From Arcanobacterium ihumii (GTDB lineage Bacteria > Actinomycetota > Actinomycetes > Actinomycetales > Actinomycetaceae): DNA of 64,000 bases. Each line of letters starts with the position of its first letter. Position 1 is the first letter of the stretch. Positions 48,502 through 57,484 of the stretch are shown one piece after another. The DNA is taken from NCBI RefSeq assembly GCF_900604515.1, contig NZ_UWOS01000002.1, forward strand, positions 62,001 to 126,000. The letters are read 5' to 3'. The notes beneath the pieces are model-generated. The model was not told where the DNA came from. It saw only the letters and a list, made by a program, of their open reading frames with translations, and ran no database searches. A program made the translations under genes and the position numbers.

Positions 48502-49074
48502 GTGACAAGTGACGCAACCGCGCATGGCGTCCATCCGCAGCGGGCACAGCAGATGCTTTTCGGAGACGACTTACCAGATCTAGATAACGAAACAGGTTAT
48601 CGTGGTCCGGCTGTATGTCGCGCCGTCGGTATTACCTACCGTCAGCTTGATTACTGGGATCGTACCGGTCTAGTCGTACCAACTATTCGCTCCGCGCAGG
48701 GATCAGGCTCTCAACGTCTTTATTCGTTCAGGGATATTCTCGTGTTGAAAGTCGTTAAGCGCCTACTCGATACAGGTGTTTCCCTTCAGCAGATCCGCAC
48801 CGCAGTTGAACAACTTTCGACTCATGGTGTGGATGACCTCGCTGGCATCACTCTGATGTCCGATGGGGCATCGGTTTACCTGTGCACCTCGAATGATGAA
48901 GTAATTGACCTTATCAATGTTGGACAAGGTGTCTTCGGAATCGCCCTCAGTCGTGTTTGGCGTGAAGTCGAGGGCTCGCTATCAGAGCTTCCAACCGAAC
49001 GTCTTTCTGGAACATCGGATGTTGCTATTGTTGACGAACTCGCAGCGCGACGTGCAGCTCGCAGCGCAATGTGA
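48502..49074 (+). CDS. MerR-family regulator, Rv1830 (ResR/McdR) type
   Basis: 190-aa transcription factor. The MerR helix-turn-helix is at about 35-105: GPAVCRAVGITYRQLDYWDRTGLVVP, then GSGSQRLYSFRDILVLKVVKRLLDTGVSLQQIR (described by position). The C-terminal part is short and holds no metal-cysteine motif. Orthologous in context to Rv1830, which affects growth and division in mycobacteria. GTG start with GGAGGG 6-7 nt upstream. A clear terminator follows. Confidence 0.87.
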   Translation: MTSDATAHGVHPQRAQQMLFGDDLPDLDNETGYRGPAVCRAVGITYRQLDYWDRTGLVVPTIRSAQGSGSQRLYSFRDILVLKVVKRLLDTGVSLQQIRTAVEQLSTHGVDDLAGITLMSDGASVYLCTSNDEVIDLINVGQGVFGIALSRVWREVEGSLSELPTERLSGTSDVAIVDELAARRAARSAM

Positions 49075-49095
49075 ATAGCAATTTGAAACATAGTT

Positions 49096-49134
49096 ATGAT
49101 CCTTCGTCCACAACGGTGAAGGATCATTTCTTTT
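49096..49134 (+). terminator. terminator after the second MerR gene
   Basis: 10-bp perfect stem ATGATCCTTC (49096-49105) against 49118-49127, 12-nt loop, then TTTCTTTT. Confidence 0.88.
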
Positions 49135-49474
49135 GTCAACGCTCCAAAATCGCTGTCCTTCATCATGTAGGAGAGTGCTCGAATCAGACAATATTTGCCA
49201 TCCGGCACAGCCATTAGAATTTCTGACATAATATACATTATCGGCGTGCCGTATTTTTCTTTTACTGTCTCAAAGACTTCGTTAGAACTAACACTATGCG
49301 GGCATCTAATTCTTTCCGATGCAACAAATACGATAGACTGTAGACGCTCAAGAAACGATCCGTTCGACGTTCTAGGCAGATACAAAATTGTATCGATGAA
49401 ATAAATGCGGTTAGTTGTGCGTTGTAGGCAACGTACAGTCTAAACAAATTTGTAGAGAGAGAAAAAATAGACTT
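49135..49474 (+). promoter_or_regulatory. 340-bp non-coding stretch ahead of rbpA
   Basis: No convincing gene. It holds an imperfect inverted repeat (TTAGTTGTGCGTTG near 49409, mirrored by CAACGTACAGTCTAA after TAGG) shortly before rbpA, a TAGACT box only 1 nt from the rbpA ATG, and AT-rich sequence. Short open frames on both strands lack homology and ribosome-binding sites. It may be rbpA leader or promoter sequence, or a gene remnant. Confidence 0.35.
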
Positions 49475-49828
49475 ATGGTTGAACGCTCACTACGTGGCAT
49501 GAAAATTGGCGCGAATTCTTTAGAGTCGGACATCGGCGTCGCTCTGGTAGATCGTCGCGAGGTAACGTATGAGTGCCTAGAAAACCAACAGCGTTTTATA
49601 GTGACTCTAGCCGCTGACGCCGAAGCACCTGCAACATGGGAATGCCGTTGCGGCTCTGAAGCACATTTGGTTGGCGCACATGTGGACGAAGAAGAGAAAA
49701 ACCAGAAGCCTGTGCGCACTCACTGGGACATGCTGCTTGAACGCCGCACCACTGAAGAACTTCAAGAGCTTCTTGATGAACGACTTAAACTATTACGTGA
49801 AGGAAAGCTATACAAGCGAATTCGCTAG
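49475..49828 (+). CDS. rbpA: RNA polymerase-binding protein RbpA
   Basis: Actinobacterial factor that binds the housekeeping sigma factor and RNA polymerase and stabilises open complexes. 117 aa: N-terminal MVERSLRGMKIGANSLESD tail, core domain with TYECLENQQRFIV and PATWECRCGSEA (about 62-73), basic linker and C-terminal sigma-interaction helix (THWDMLLERRTTEELQELL by position about 87-105). Upstream open frame is ignored because ATG 49475 fits the family start. An AGAGAGAG run is the only candidate ribosome-binding site. Confidence 0.94.
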   Translation: MVERSLRGMKIGANSLESDIGVALVDRREVTYECLENQQRFIVTLAADAEAPATWECRCGSEAHLVGAHVDEEEKNQKPVRTHWDMLLERRTTEELQELLDERLKLLREGKLYKRIR

Positions 49829-49849
49829 GACTTTTCCTTGTCAAATCTC

Positions 49850-49903
49850 TAATTGGTTGTGGGTGTGGAAAAACGGAGGTTTTTCCACACCCACAACCAA
49901 TTA
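49850..49903. terminator. bidirectional terminator between rbpA and lnt
   Basis: 25-bp perfect stem (49850-49874 with 49879-49903) around a GGAG loop; the inner stem ends in a run of A/T (GGAAAAAC/GTTTTTCC). The longest hairpin of the window. Confidence 0.85.
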
Positions 49904-49915
49904 ACCACAGCATAA

Positions 49916-51463
49916 TCAGCGGTTACGCTGTCTATTTCGCAAAGAAATTCCGAACATTGCGATAATCATCGCTATTCCGGCAATAAAAATTCCAGTTTCG
50001 CGAATTTTTGCACTCCTTACAGCAAAAGTAAGAGTTTCATAAAGCGGGACGTTAATAGTTTTGGCAGCCTGTTCGAATAAGTCGGATTGATAGCGTACCA
50101 CTCCCCTTGCCGATACCACTGCTGAAGTGCCGGACGTAGAGGCCTGTATAGCTGATTTGCGCAGTTCCACAGCTCTGAATCGAGTCATGGCTAATTGCTG
50201 TAAAGGTTCTCCTGAGTACCCAAAAGACGCATTATTTGTTGGCACTACCAGCAGATTCGCATTTTTAGCACCTTCTGAAACGATTGAGGTATAGGCAACT
50301 TCGAAGCAAATCGGAACTGCTGCTCGTACTACCCCATTCGCCGTCTTCACTGATAAATATGCAGGTGAATCCCCTGACACCATGTCAACCGAGATTTTCT
50401 TGGCTTCCGGCACTATTTTTTCAATAAAAGAGCGCCAAGGAAGATATTCTCCAAAAGGAACCGGGTGCTGCTTTGAGTAAGTGCCAACAACCTCACTGTT
50501 CTCAATGGCTAGGACATCATTCGTACGTGTAGTCCCCATGTACTTCTGGGTCCCCAGCAGCATCGGTGTACCCGTAGTTTCCTCCAAAACAGCATCGAGA
50601 ATTGCCTTTGCTTCCGAGTCGGAACGAATGTCTCTATCAGACGAAGATTCAGGCCAAATAATTAGGTCGGGCTTATCTCGCACAATCTTACTGGTTACAT
50701 CAGCATGGTTTTGAGTAACGATTAAAGCTCGCGATTGTTTAGGACCTAGCTTTTCTTCGTCGGGTACATTTCCTTGCACTACGCCAACTTTGACTTCGCC
50801 AGTTGGCAGCGCGTATTGACCAATAAACGTTGGAGCAAGGATCAACGCAACCGCAGTCACCGCCGTCGTAATCACTGTGAAGAATCGAAGCCTAGTGAGT
50901 GAAACGAATGCTTGAGCTATGAGCACGGCACTCAACACGGCACAAAAACCTACAAGTTGCGTAGAACCAAACGAGGCTAAATTGATTAAAGGCGAGTCAA
51001 CTAACGAAAATGCAAGGGTTCCCCATGGCATTCCACCAAAAGGAAAGGAACTACGGCACTGTTCAACGAGCACCCAAGCAAAAGCATCGAGAATAAGAGT
51101 GACCGATAAAATTATGGCTTGGTGGCGGCTACTTCGATTAACCAAGCGGTGCCACAAGGTCCATATGACCAGTAGTAGGCCTATAAAAATACTTTGGCTT
51201 AGAGCTAGAGCCACGCGAGCTAGCTCGGTTTTCGAAGCAATAGTTGCCCAGTCGAAAAGAAGGTAAAAATAGGTGAAGCCACTAAGCACTCCACAGCAAA
51301 ATCGCGAGAACACACCACCGGTGGAGAGTAACCATAGAAGGGCAATTCCAATAATTCCCAGTAGCCACAGATTAAGTGGCGGAGCCGCGCAATACAGTAG
51401 TCCCCCAGCACCGAGGCTGAACAATAACGAGGCTAAAAAACCGTATTTGCGCGGAAAATTCAC
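49916..51463 (-). CDS. lnt: apolipoprotein N-acyltransferase
   Basis: Adds the third acyl chain to lipoproteins at the membrane; also found in actinobacteria. 515 aa: about six N-terminal membrane helices (1-210), a nitrilase-like domain (about 225-470) with the triad E in LIIWPESSSD, K in TYSKQHPVPFGEY and C in VPICFEVAY, and a last helix at about 485-505. The PFGGMPWGTLAF segment is typical. GTG start with TAGAAT ending 6 nt upstream and no Shine-Dalgarno, so leaderless. Confidence 0.93.
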   Translation of the reverse strand: MNFPRKYGFLASLLFSLGAGGLLYCAAPPLNLWLLGIIGIALLWLLSTGGVFSRFCCGVLSGFTYFYLLFDWATIASKTELARVALALSQSIFIGLLLVIWTLWHRLVNRSSRHQAIILSVTLILDAFAWVLVEQCRSSFPFGGMPWGTLAFSLVDSPLINLASFGSTQLVGFCAVLSAVLIAQAFVSLTRLRFFTVITTAVTAVALILAPTFIGQYALPTGEVKVGVVQGNVPDEEKLGPKQSRALIVTQNHADVTSKIVRDKPDLIIWPESSSDRDIRSDSEAKAILDAVLEETTGTPMLLGTQKYMGTTRTNDVLAIENSEVVGTYSKQHPVPFGEYLPWRSFIEKIVPEAKKISVDMVSGDSPAYLSVKTANGVVRAAVPICFEVAYTSIVSEGAKNANLLVVPTNNASFGYSGEPLQQLAMTRFRAVELRKSAIQASTSGTSAVVSARGVVRYQSDLFEQAAKTINVPLYETLTFAVRSAKIRETGIFIAGIAMIIAMFGISLRNRQRNR

Positions 51464-51469
51464 AACTTA

Positions 51470-51475
51470 ATTCTA
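51470..51475 (-). promoter_or_regulatory. -10 element of leaderless lnt promoter
   Basis: Minus strand TAGAAT, then TAAGTT, then the lnt GTG: the same 6-nt spacing as at other leaderless genes here. Confidence 0.55.
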
Positions 51476-51506
51476 ACGTCAGCATAGAAAGAACGGTTAA
51501 ATGACA

Positions 51507-51569
51507 CAAGCTCTAAAACATTCCCTCGGACCGTCAACGACGTTTTCTATCGGAATACCTTAGAGCTTG
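51507..51569 (-). ncRNA. candidate structured RNA or terminator after helY
   Basis: On the minus strand CAAGCTCTAAGGTATTCC (51569 down to 51552) pairs over all 18 positions with GGAATGTTTTAGAGCTTG (51524 to 51507), including three adjacent G-U pairs, around a 27-nt loop containing GTCGTTGAC. The wobble pairs would be A-C mismatches if the plus strand were read, so the minus-strand RNA is the likely product. No U tract follows. Confidence 0.4.
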
Positions 51570-51643
51570 CGAACACATAAAAATGAACTGCGTCCCCATC
51601 TACGCTAGAGAATCAAAGCACGATTAGCAAGTCATTTCCTTAA

Positions 51644-54253
51644 TTACAGCCATTCCCAACGCCGAACTTTCGTAATTGCTTGAGCAGCTAAATCACCCAG
51701 CCAAAAACCTGATCCTACTATCGTGAACTGGCCTAATAGATCAACAAGGCGACGTGCAGCACTGATAAAATCACCAACATCGATATGCGACTTAAGTAGC
51801 GCGGTTTCAAGATTCACACCGTTTGCCCAATTTTCGAAAGCTTCTATCCCTCCGGGGTTCGGCTCGATGGTTCGTTTGATTCCGAATCCATCTTCTAGTT
51901 CGATCAGGTACTCGAAGTTACGGTCGATCGCCGCCCACGCAGCCCGAAGAGTCGGTTTACGCGGAAATCCTTTGCCCAAGCGACGGTCCCCAAGAAATGC
52001 CGAACATATCCCAGCAAATTCAGCTGGAGTAAGCTTTGCGAAGGATTGTTCGTTGAGACAAAGTGAAATGAGGAGATCCGATTCGTTATGAATCCCACGA
52101 AGTAAATGAGCGCCTCCCGCCAACTTGTAATCTTGCAGATAGCCTAAATAACTGAGAATTTCAGCGGTAGCATCAAATTCTCGCGCCACCGAATCTTCGA
52201 ACTCGCCAGCAAGTTTTTCCATTTCTGCAAGACGCGAATCAAGAGAGAGGAACTCCGTAGCCGATTTCAAGATGTTTTTCAGTTCTTTATTCGTGTGAAC
52301 AGGGTGCGTGACTAACTCAGAATTTTCCCGAACAGCAAACCGATCCCAAGAGTCCATCAAGTCGCGGTCGGTTCCCAGCTCAGTTCGATCTTCAACTGCT
52401 TCGATAATCGATTCCGCAATATCTTCTCGCACCTGTGGATCTTTAGGCGAAACACCGAAAGGCATATCGATCACACCGAGGTCACGAAGTTCAGAGGAAA
52501 CCTCACGTTCATGGAGCCAAACCAGCTCCGCGAAAATATTGATGAAGCGAATTTTTGATGGGGAAACCGAGAGCGCAACGCCGTATTCAAGTTCCCCATC
52601 ACGCGCATAGGCATAAAGGTGACCCGTAGTTGCACTTTTCCAACTTTGCTTTACAACCTTGCGGTATTCCTCTTTTGCTACACGACGCTGTGCCTTTGAG
52701 GCTCTCCCAGACTTTTGCCGGAGCTCGAGGTATCCAACGACGTCAACACCGGGGTACTGTGCTTCTAATTCAGATTGTAGCTCAGCTTTCTTTCGCAGAA
52801 TTCGCTGGATACGACCTTGAATCTGGCCGAGATCGGCGTTCCTTTGGAACTGAGCGAAGGAGGTCCCCATAATGGCACGAGCTTGTTCACGTCCATAGCT
52901 TGCAAGCAAACTCACGACAGTGTTGTATGACGGATAAAATGCCGATTCTAAAGGCTCCACAGCCCCATGAGCGAGCCGTGCCAGCGTCTCTGGATCGATG
53001 TCTCCCGAAGCGACGACAACGGCATAACCGTGGTCATCTTTTCCTCGACGTCCCGCACGTCCAATAAGCTGAGTATATTCAGTAGCGGTTAGGTCTGAGA
53101 ATCCAGTTCCGTCCCATTTGCGCAGCTCTTCAACGACGACAGCCCGTACCGGCATATCGATACCCAACGAGAGCGTTCCGGTTGCGTAAACCAGCCTAAT
53201 CAGGCCACGCACCATAAGGCGCTCAGTTAACTCTTTAATTGCTGGGAACATTCCTGCGTGATGTGCACTAAAGCCGCGTTGCAGGGCTTTGGACCACAAT
53301 CCAAATCTCACTGCGCGAGCATCTTCATCACTGAGCGTTTGCCGTAGCTTATTAAGCTCCTCTTTAATAAGAACTTTTTGTTCAGAATTAGTTAGGTCAA
53401 TCCCTGAATCCAATAGATCTTTAACGGCGTTATCACAACCTTTTCGAGAAAAAATAAATTCGATCACTGGAAGATAATTACGTTCTGAAAGAACCGAAAT
53501 TATTCTTTTGCGTTGCGCAAGTCCGATTTTCTTTGTCCGGCTTCGGTGATCATTACGTGACCGTTCGTGTGCACGGCTCAGAACTCGCCCTGCATTTTTG
53601 CTAAATTCACCATTACGATCAAGGATCGAAGTGATCTCCGACCGGTCAAGTAAGAACTGTTGTAGCGGAACCGGACGGTGGAAGCTAGTGACCGTCGTCG
53701 TTCTACCACGAACAGATTTAAGCCATTGTGAAAATTCTTCGACGTTTGCGATCGTTGCAGAAAGCGAAACAAGCCTAATGTGTTCAGGCAATTGCAGGAT
53801 AATTTCCTCCCACACCGGGCCACGGACCTTATCTGAAAGATAGTGAACTTCGTCCAGCACAACATAGCCGATATCTGGAATTCCCACTTCGTGCTGAAAG
53901 AGCATATTGCGCAGAACTTCGGTGGTCACAACAATGATCGGGGCATCTCGATTGATGGTGGTATCACCGGTGAGAAGCCCAACCGTTTCGTCACCGAAAA
54001 CCTTCGCAAACTCACGGTACTTTTGATTTGAAAGCGCCTTAATTGGTGCTGTGTAAACACACCTCATACCGGTGGCCAACGCTAATTCGACAGCGAACTC
54101 AGCCACAATGGTTTTTCCGGAACCGGTTGGAGCACAAACTAACACATCGGATTTTGATGCTAGAGCGTGAATCGCTTCAGATTGAAAATTATCGAGCTCG
54201 ATGCCACGATACCCCAATGAATCAACGAAGTTGTCGATGACGAAATTTTGCAT
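51644..54253 (-). CDS. helY: Ski2/Mtr4-like DEAD/DEAH-box helicase HelY
   Basis: 869-aa RNA helicase of the Ski2-like family, actinobacterial HelY; thought to act in RNA processing or decay. Q-motif region then Walker A VCAPTGSGKTIVAEFA (about 37-52), AGMRCVYTAPIKALSNQK-type motif Ia, DEVHYLSD (about 134-141), SATIANVEEF, helicase C motifs ATGTLSLGIDMP and QLIGRAGRRGKDDHG (about 397-411), and a C-terminal DSHCT domain (about 690-865). ATG start; it follows the lipid-kinase gene after 6 nt in the pafB-pafC...helY unit. Confidence 0.92.
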   Translation of the reverse strand: MQNFVIDNFVDSLGYRGIELDNFQSEAIHALASKSDVLVCAPTGSGKTIVAEFAVELALATGMRCVYTAPIKALSNQKYREFAKVFGDETVGLLTGDTTINRDAPIIVVTTEVLRNMLFQHEVGIPDIGYVVLDEVHYLSDKVRGPVWEEIILQLPEHIRLVSLSATIANVEEFSQWLKSVRGRTTTVTSFHRPVPLQQFLLDRSEITSILDRNGEFSKNAGRVLSRAHERSRNDHRSRTKKIGLAQRKRIISVLSERNYLPVIEFIFSRKGCDNAVKDLLDSGIDLTNSEQKVLIKEELNKLRQTLSDEDARAVRFGLWSKALQRGFSAHHAGMFPAIKELTERLMVRGLIRLVYATGTLSLGIDMPVRAVVVEELRKWDGTGFSDLTATEYTQLIGRAGRRGKDDHGYAVVVASGDIDPETLARLAHGAVEPLESAFYPSYNTVVSLLASYGREQARAIMGTSFAQFQRNADLGQIQGRIQRILRKKAELQSELEAQYPGVDVVGYLELRQKSGRASKAQRRVAKEEYRKVVKQSWKSATTGHLYAYARDGELEYGVALSVSPSKIRFINIFAELVWLHEREVSSELRDLGVIDMPFGVSPKDPQVREDIAESIIEAVEDRTELGTDRDLMDSWDRFAVRENSELVTHPVHTNKELKNILKSATEFLSLDSRLAEMEKLAGEFEDSVAREFDATAEILSYLGYLQDYKLAGGAHLLRGIHNESDLLISLCLNEQSFAKLTPAEFAGICSAFLGDRRLGKGFPRKPTLRAAWAAIDRNFEYLIELEDGFGIKRTIEPNPGGIEAFENWANGVNLETALLKSHIDVGDFISAARRLVDLLGQFTIVGSGFWLGDLAAQAITKVRRWEWL

Positions 54254-54259
54254 CTTTTC

Positions 54260-55171
54260 CTACAGAGCTAATTTGATGGCTTTTTGTTTAACGCGAATCG
54301 TGGCTGGCAAGGTGCATATATACTCACCGTCGGCCATTACAGCCGGCGGGAAATCTCCTTGGCTGACATCGGGCTCCACGGTAATCTCTCGTGTACGGAA
54401 ACGGTGAACACGCGGATCTAAAGTATGCTTACCAAGTGTAAGCTTGGGCAAAAGCGAACCGAATTCCTTGAGTGATAGTCCCCTAGTAATTACCACATCG
54501 AGCAGTCCATCGTTTGGCTTCGCTTCGGGTGCAAGTGCAAAACCGCCTCCTGCATAACGCGTATTTGCCAAACAGAGCAGAGTCATTGATCCTGAGCCAG
54601 AATGACCATTGGCATGAATTTTCACGCCGTAGGGAGAATAGTTGCGAATACTTTGACCAATGGCTCGAATATAGCGCATATTTCCCTTTGGCCACTTCAT
54701 ACGATTGGTGCGTTCGTTGACATCCGCATCCAGACCGAGGCTTACAATCGCCATCGCTCGTTTTATTCCTTCTTCGGATTCAATTTCGATAGCGTCAACC
54801 TCATAAAAACGCCGAGCGAAGAGAGACGCGATGACTTGGTGAAGTGAGTCCTCGAGGTTATGAATTGGAAGTTTAAATTCACGGGCGATATCGTTTCCCG
54901 AACCAGCCGCAACAATTCCTAGTGGGATACCGGAGTCACCGACTGCTTCAACGCCAAGATGAATCATTCCATCCCCACCGACGACTACAAGGGCATCGAT
55001 TTCGCCCGAATTAACGCTAGCCTGCATATTATTTACGGCTTCGCTAGCGCTCTCAGCATCGAGCCAGACGACGTCTACCGGGTATTCGTTCACGACCTTA
55101 AGGAGCTGTGTTCGATACTTTTCAGCTCGCCCAGCCCCTGACTCAGGGTTAAGTGCAATCCCAATGATCAC
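54260..55171 (-). CDS. diacylglycerol/lipid kinase family protein
   Basis: 303-aa protein of the DagK/YegS family that phosphorylates diacylglycerol or related lipids. Catalytic-domain motifs IALNPESGAGRA (about 4-15), VVVGGDGMIHLGVEA (about 62-76) and GIVAAGSGNDIAREF (about 84-98); C-terminal beta-sandwich with ALAPEAKPNDGLLDVVI and VMADGEYI. GTG start overlapping the upstream stop (GTGA at 55171-55168), with GAGG about 10 nt before it. Substrate not known; phospholipid recycling is likely. Confidence 0.88.
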   Translation of the reverse strand: MIIGIALNPESGAGRAEKYRTQLLKVVNEYPVDVVWLDAESASEAVNNMQASVNSGEIDALVVVGGDGMIHLGVEAVGDSGIPLGIVAAGSGNDIAREFKLPIHNLEDSLHQVIASLFARRFYEVDAIEIESEEGIKRAMAIVSLGLDADVNERTNRMKWPKGNMRYIRAIGQSIRNYSPYGVKIHANGHSGSGSMTLLCLANTRYAGGGFALAPEAKPNDGLLDVVITRGLSLKEFGSLLPKLTLGKHTLDPRVHRFRTREITVEPDVSQGDFPPAVMADGEYICTLPATIRVKQKAIKLAL

Positions 55172-55539
55172 TTTTTGTTTTCCTCTCGAACTCTCCGAGC
55201 TTGTTCACGCCGTTCCTGGCTAAACCTAGTCTCGAAGTCGACGTCATCACTCCAACGTTGTGTAGCACGTGACAGCCTCAATGTGCGGATGTCGGTGCGC
55301 TCTCCGACCAACTCGCGATGCTTTTTCGCCGCTGAAATCCGGCGCTGCGGATCGTCATAGACGTTTGCCGAGCGGACGTATTCTTTCAAATGCGGAAGCG
55401 CGTGGATAGAGAAAGCTTGTGCAAAGGCTCCACCAGCTAATAATAGCGCCTTAAGGGACTTCCACAGCCGCCAAAGCAACATTGAGCAATATATCCCCAG
55501 AGCAATCAAGCCGATAAATAAAATCCAAAAAATTAACAT
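55168..55539 (-). CDS. small membrane-anchored protein of unknown function
   Basis: 123 aa with one N-terminal transmembrane segment (about 2-24) and possibly a second short hydrophobic stretch (about 31-42), followed by a charged cytoplasmic tail rich in Arg and Glu (RREQARRVREENKK at the end). No family recognised. It overlaps pafC by 7 nt and the lipid kinase by GTGA, so it is translated with them. In mycobacteria tatA and tatC occupy this position between pafC and helY; the protein has a TatA-like size but no TatA signature. Confidence 0.75.
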   Translation of the reverse strand: MLIFWILFIGLIALGIYCSMLLWRLWKSLKALLLAGGAFAQAFSIHALPHLKEYVRSANVYDDPQRRISAAKKHRELVGERTDIRTLRLSRATQRWSDDVDFETRFSQERREQARRVREENKK

Positions 55540-56510
55540 CTTTCCTCAAAGCTCGCATAATGTTGCAAAACTCTATCGATACCCTCGTATTCTGCGGAAA
55601 CGATTGAATAGGGCTCAACTGAATGCACCGACTCCCCCAGCCGCACCAATAGACTCATGAACCATGCTCGATTCTTCACATTCATGGTCAACACTAGTTC
55701 ATCCTCGCTGAGACTTGCCTCTACGCCCGGCACAGATTCAAGTACCCACCGAGCACGGAAATCGCAATGTAATGTTACTCGGATACCGTCGAAATCCTGA
55801 CCTAGATTCTTCGCCTGGCGCTGTGCTTTTTGGAAGATCTTTACTGCAAGAATATTTAATCCCAATTCCACATCCGCCATGCGATCAAGGCGGAAAGAAC
55901 GGATACTCACTTCACCATCGAAAACTTCAACTATTGGATGATGTCCAGACCGCAGCATCACTGGATAACCGTGTACAGATACAGGTAACGCATTGCCTTC
56001 TTGAGTGGTCTTCCAATATTGAAAAGATACTTCACAGCGCGTCTCGATCGCCTGATCAATAGTTGATGTGACGCCATGAGCACGGACCAGAGCCGGAGGC
56101 TGCCAAAGTACAGCGCCGTATCCGGCTCTGTTCGTTGAATCAACCAACAGCGATCGAAGATCGTAAAGGGAAGAATACTGTGGTTCTTCCACTGCGTTAA
56201 GCAAGAAATCAATTGCTCCGATCAGGGAAATGACTTCCGCCAATGTGAAGGACGGACTTTCCATATTCGATACATCGTTGATGGAGACGAAGCTATCGGG
56301 ATCGGCATCATCGTCAATGGAAATCGCCAACGTCGATTCATACCAGCCTCCTGAATCAACGAATTCGACTACAAAGAGCTCAAAGAGTTCTTTGTGAAGG
56401 TCTGCAACCGACATTTGATAGTGCTTTGCTAATTTACCAAGTTCAACAGGACCGTTTGAATAAAGATACGAAAGAATTGAGATCTTTCGGGCAAGGGAAA
56501 GATCAATCAT
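55533..56510 (-). CDS. pafC: WYL-domain regulator PafC-like
   Basis: 325 aa: N-terminal helix-turn-helix (LARKISILSYLYSNGPVELGKLAKHY by position 5-30), central WYL domain (about 140-215) where the WYL motif is degenerate (VSFQYWKTTQEG; GYPVMLRSGHH), and the C-terminal WCX extension. PafB and PafC form a heterodimer that, in mycobacteria, activates LexA-independent DNA-damage genes and is thought to sense damage through WYL. Start overlaps the pafB stop by 8 nt. No proteasome or Pup-ligase gene is nearby. Confidence 0.85.
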   Translation of the reverse strand: MIDLSLARKISILSYLYSNGPVELGKLAKHYQMSVADLHKELFELFVVEFVDSGGWYESTLAISIDDDADPDSFVSINDVSNMESPSFTLAEVISLIGAIDFLLNAVEEPQYSSLYDLRSLLVDSTNRAGYGAVLWQPPALVRAHGVTSTIDQAIETRCEVSFQYWKTTQEGNALPVSVHGYPVMLRSGHHPIVEVFDGEVSIRSFRLDRMADVELGLNILAVKIFQKAQRQAKNLGQDFDGIRVTLHCDFRARWVLESVPGVEASLSEDELVLTMNVKNRAWFMSLLVRLGESVHSVEPYSIVSAEYEGIDRVLQHYASFEERC

Positions 56511-57480
56511 TGTTTACCTCTGTACTAAGCATTTCGTTAATGTGCCTCAGCCTGGTTAAGAATTCCTCACGCAACCAATCAGGTGATTCAAGGTAAACAT
56601 CGGTGCCGTAGAAAAGAAGGTAATCAAAGAGGTCGTGTTTATCAACACCATTGACATCTAGTCGATCGAAGCCCTCACGACGAATATGTGGGTCTCCACT
56701 TAATGTCAAAGATACAAGGTTTCGAAGTGGCACAGCTGTGCCTTCTTTCACCAGCAACGTAGCTCTCACCAGTTGGAATGCTTCTGAATCGGGAATATCT
56801 ACGGCATCGTGCACTGCCTGCTCCCCTATGGTCTTAGGAGCTGAAACAATGCGGTCTACTTTAAAAATCCTCGGAGCCCCAGTCGGTTTCCCATCCACAC
56901 TGATTTCCCAACCCGAAAAATAGAATGCGTCAAAGTAAACGTGTAATTTTTGAGGATCAACTACGTATGTAGCCACGCCTTGCTTTGAGGTCGATTGGTA
57001 AGTGAAAGACAGACGTTGTGATCGCTGCAATGCATTGGCAATGTTTCCGATAAATTCCCCGGTTGGAACGTTGGTACGGTAAGCCTGTGAAGTCTGGCTC
57101 TGGGCGGCATCAGCGAGCAACTTATTCATACCTGATTGCATAATTTGCTCTGTATTCGTTCTACCTTTATGCCCGAGCACTCCTTTGAGCACGCTAAGGT
57201 CTAGTCCGTGGGAGTTCACCTCAATATTGCTAGACTGGTCAACCCAGTACTCGTAGTCATTCATAGGGCTCAGTGCTTGTTCAACGCTATAGCCGGAATC
57301 TCGCAAGATTCTAATATCTTTTTCAACCAGCTCGCGAGCTGCCTTCGGCGATTTATTAGCCACTGCAGCCGAATAAATTGGTAAACGAAGAATATCGTCT
57401 AAAGAGGCCTTTCCTCGCATCAGATACAGCGCCAGAGTGATTCTGCGCTCTCCTGTGCGATTATCTTCGTGGTTTGCCAT
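56503..57480 (-). CDS. pafB: WYL-domain regulator PafB-like
   Basis: 325 aa, paralogue of the next gene: N-terminal winged helix (RRITLALYLMRGKASLDDIL; ELVEKDIRILRDSGYSVEQ by position 13-70), WYL domain (about 150-225) with LSFTYQSTSKQG and LHVYFDAFYFSGWEISVDG, and a WCX domain. The ATG has no Shine-Dalgarno sequence; on the minus strand TAAACT ends 7 nt before it, inside a 24-bp palindrome shared with the divergent DUF3866 gene. Likely first gene of the unit pafB-pafC-membrane protein-lipid kinase-helY. Confidence 0.86.
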   Translation of the reverse strand: MANHEDNRTGERRITLALYLMRGKASLDDILRLPIYSAAVANKSPKAARELVEKDIRILRDSGYSVEQALSPMNDYEYWVDQSSNIEVNSHGLDLSVLKGVLGHKGRTNTEQIMQSGMNKLLADAAQSQTSQAYRTNVPTGEFIGNIANALQRSQRLSFTYQSTSKQGVATYVVDPQKLHVYFDAFYFSGWEISVDGKPTGAPRIFKVDRIVSAPKTIGEQAVHDAVDIPDSEAFQLVRATLLVKEGTAVPLRNLVSLTLSGDPHIRREGFDRLDVNGVDKHDLFDYLLFYGTDVYLESPDWLREEFLTRLRHINEMLSTEVNND

Positions 57481-57484
57481 GTGT

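Noticed and set aside
48876-49385. 169-codon open frame on the minus strand across the second MerR gene and its downstream gap
   Set aside because: Its C-terminal half is antisense to a well-supported gene and it crosses a clear terminator. No ribosome-binding site or family match.
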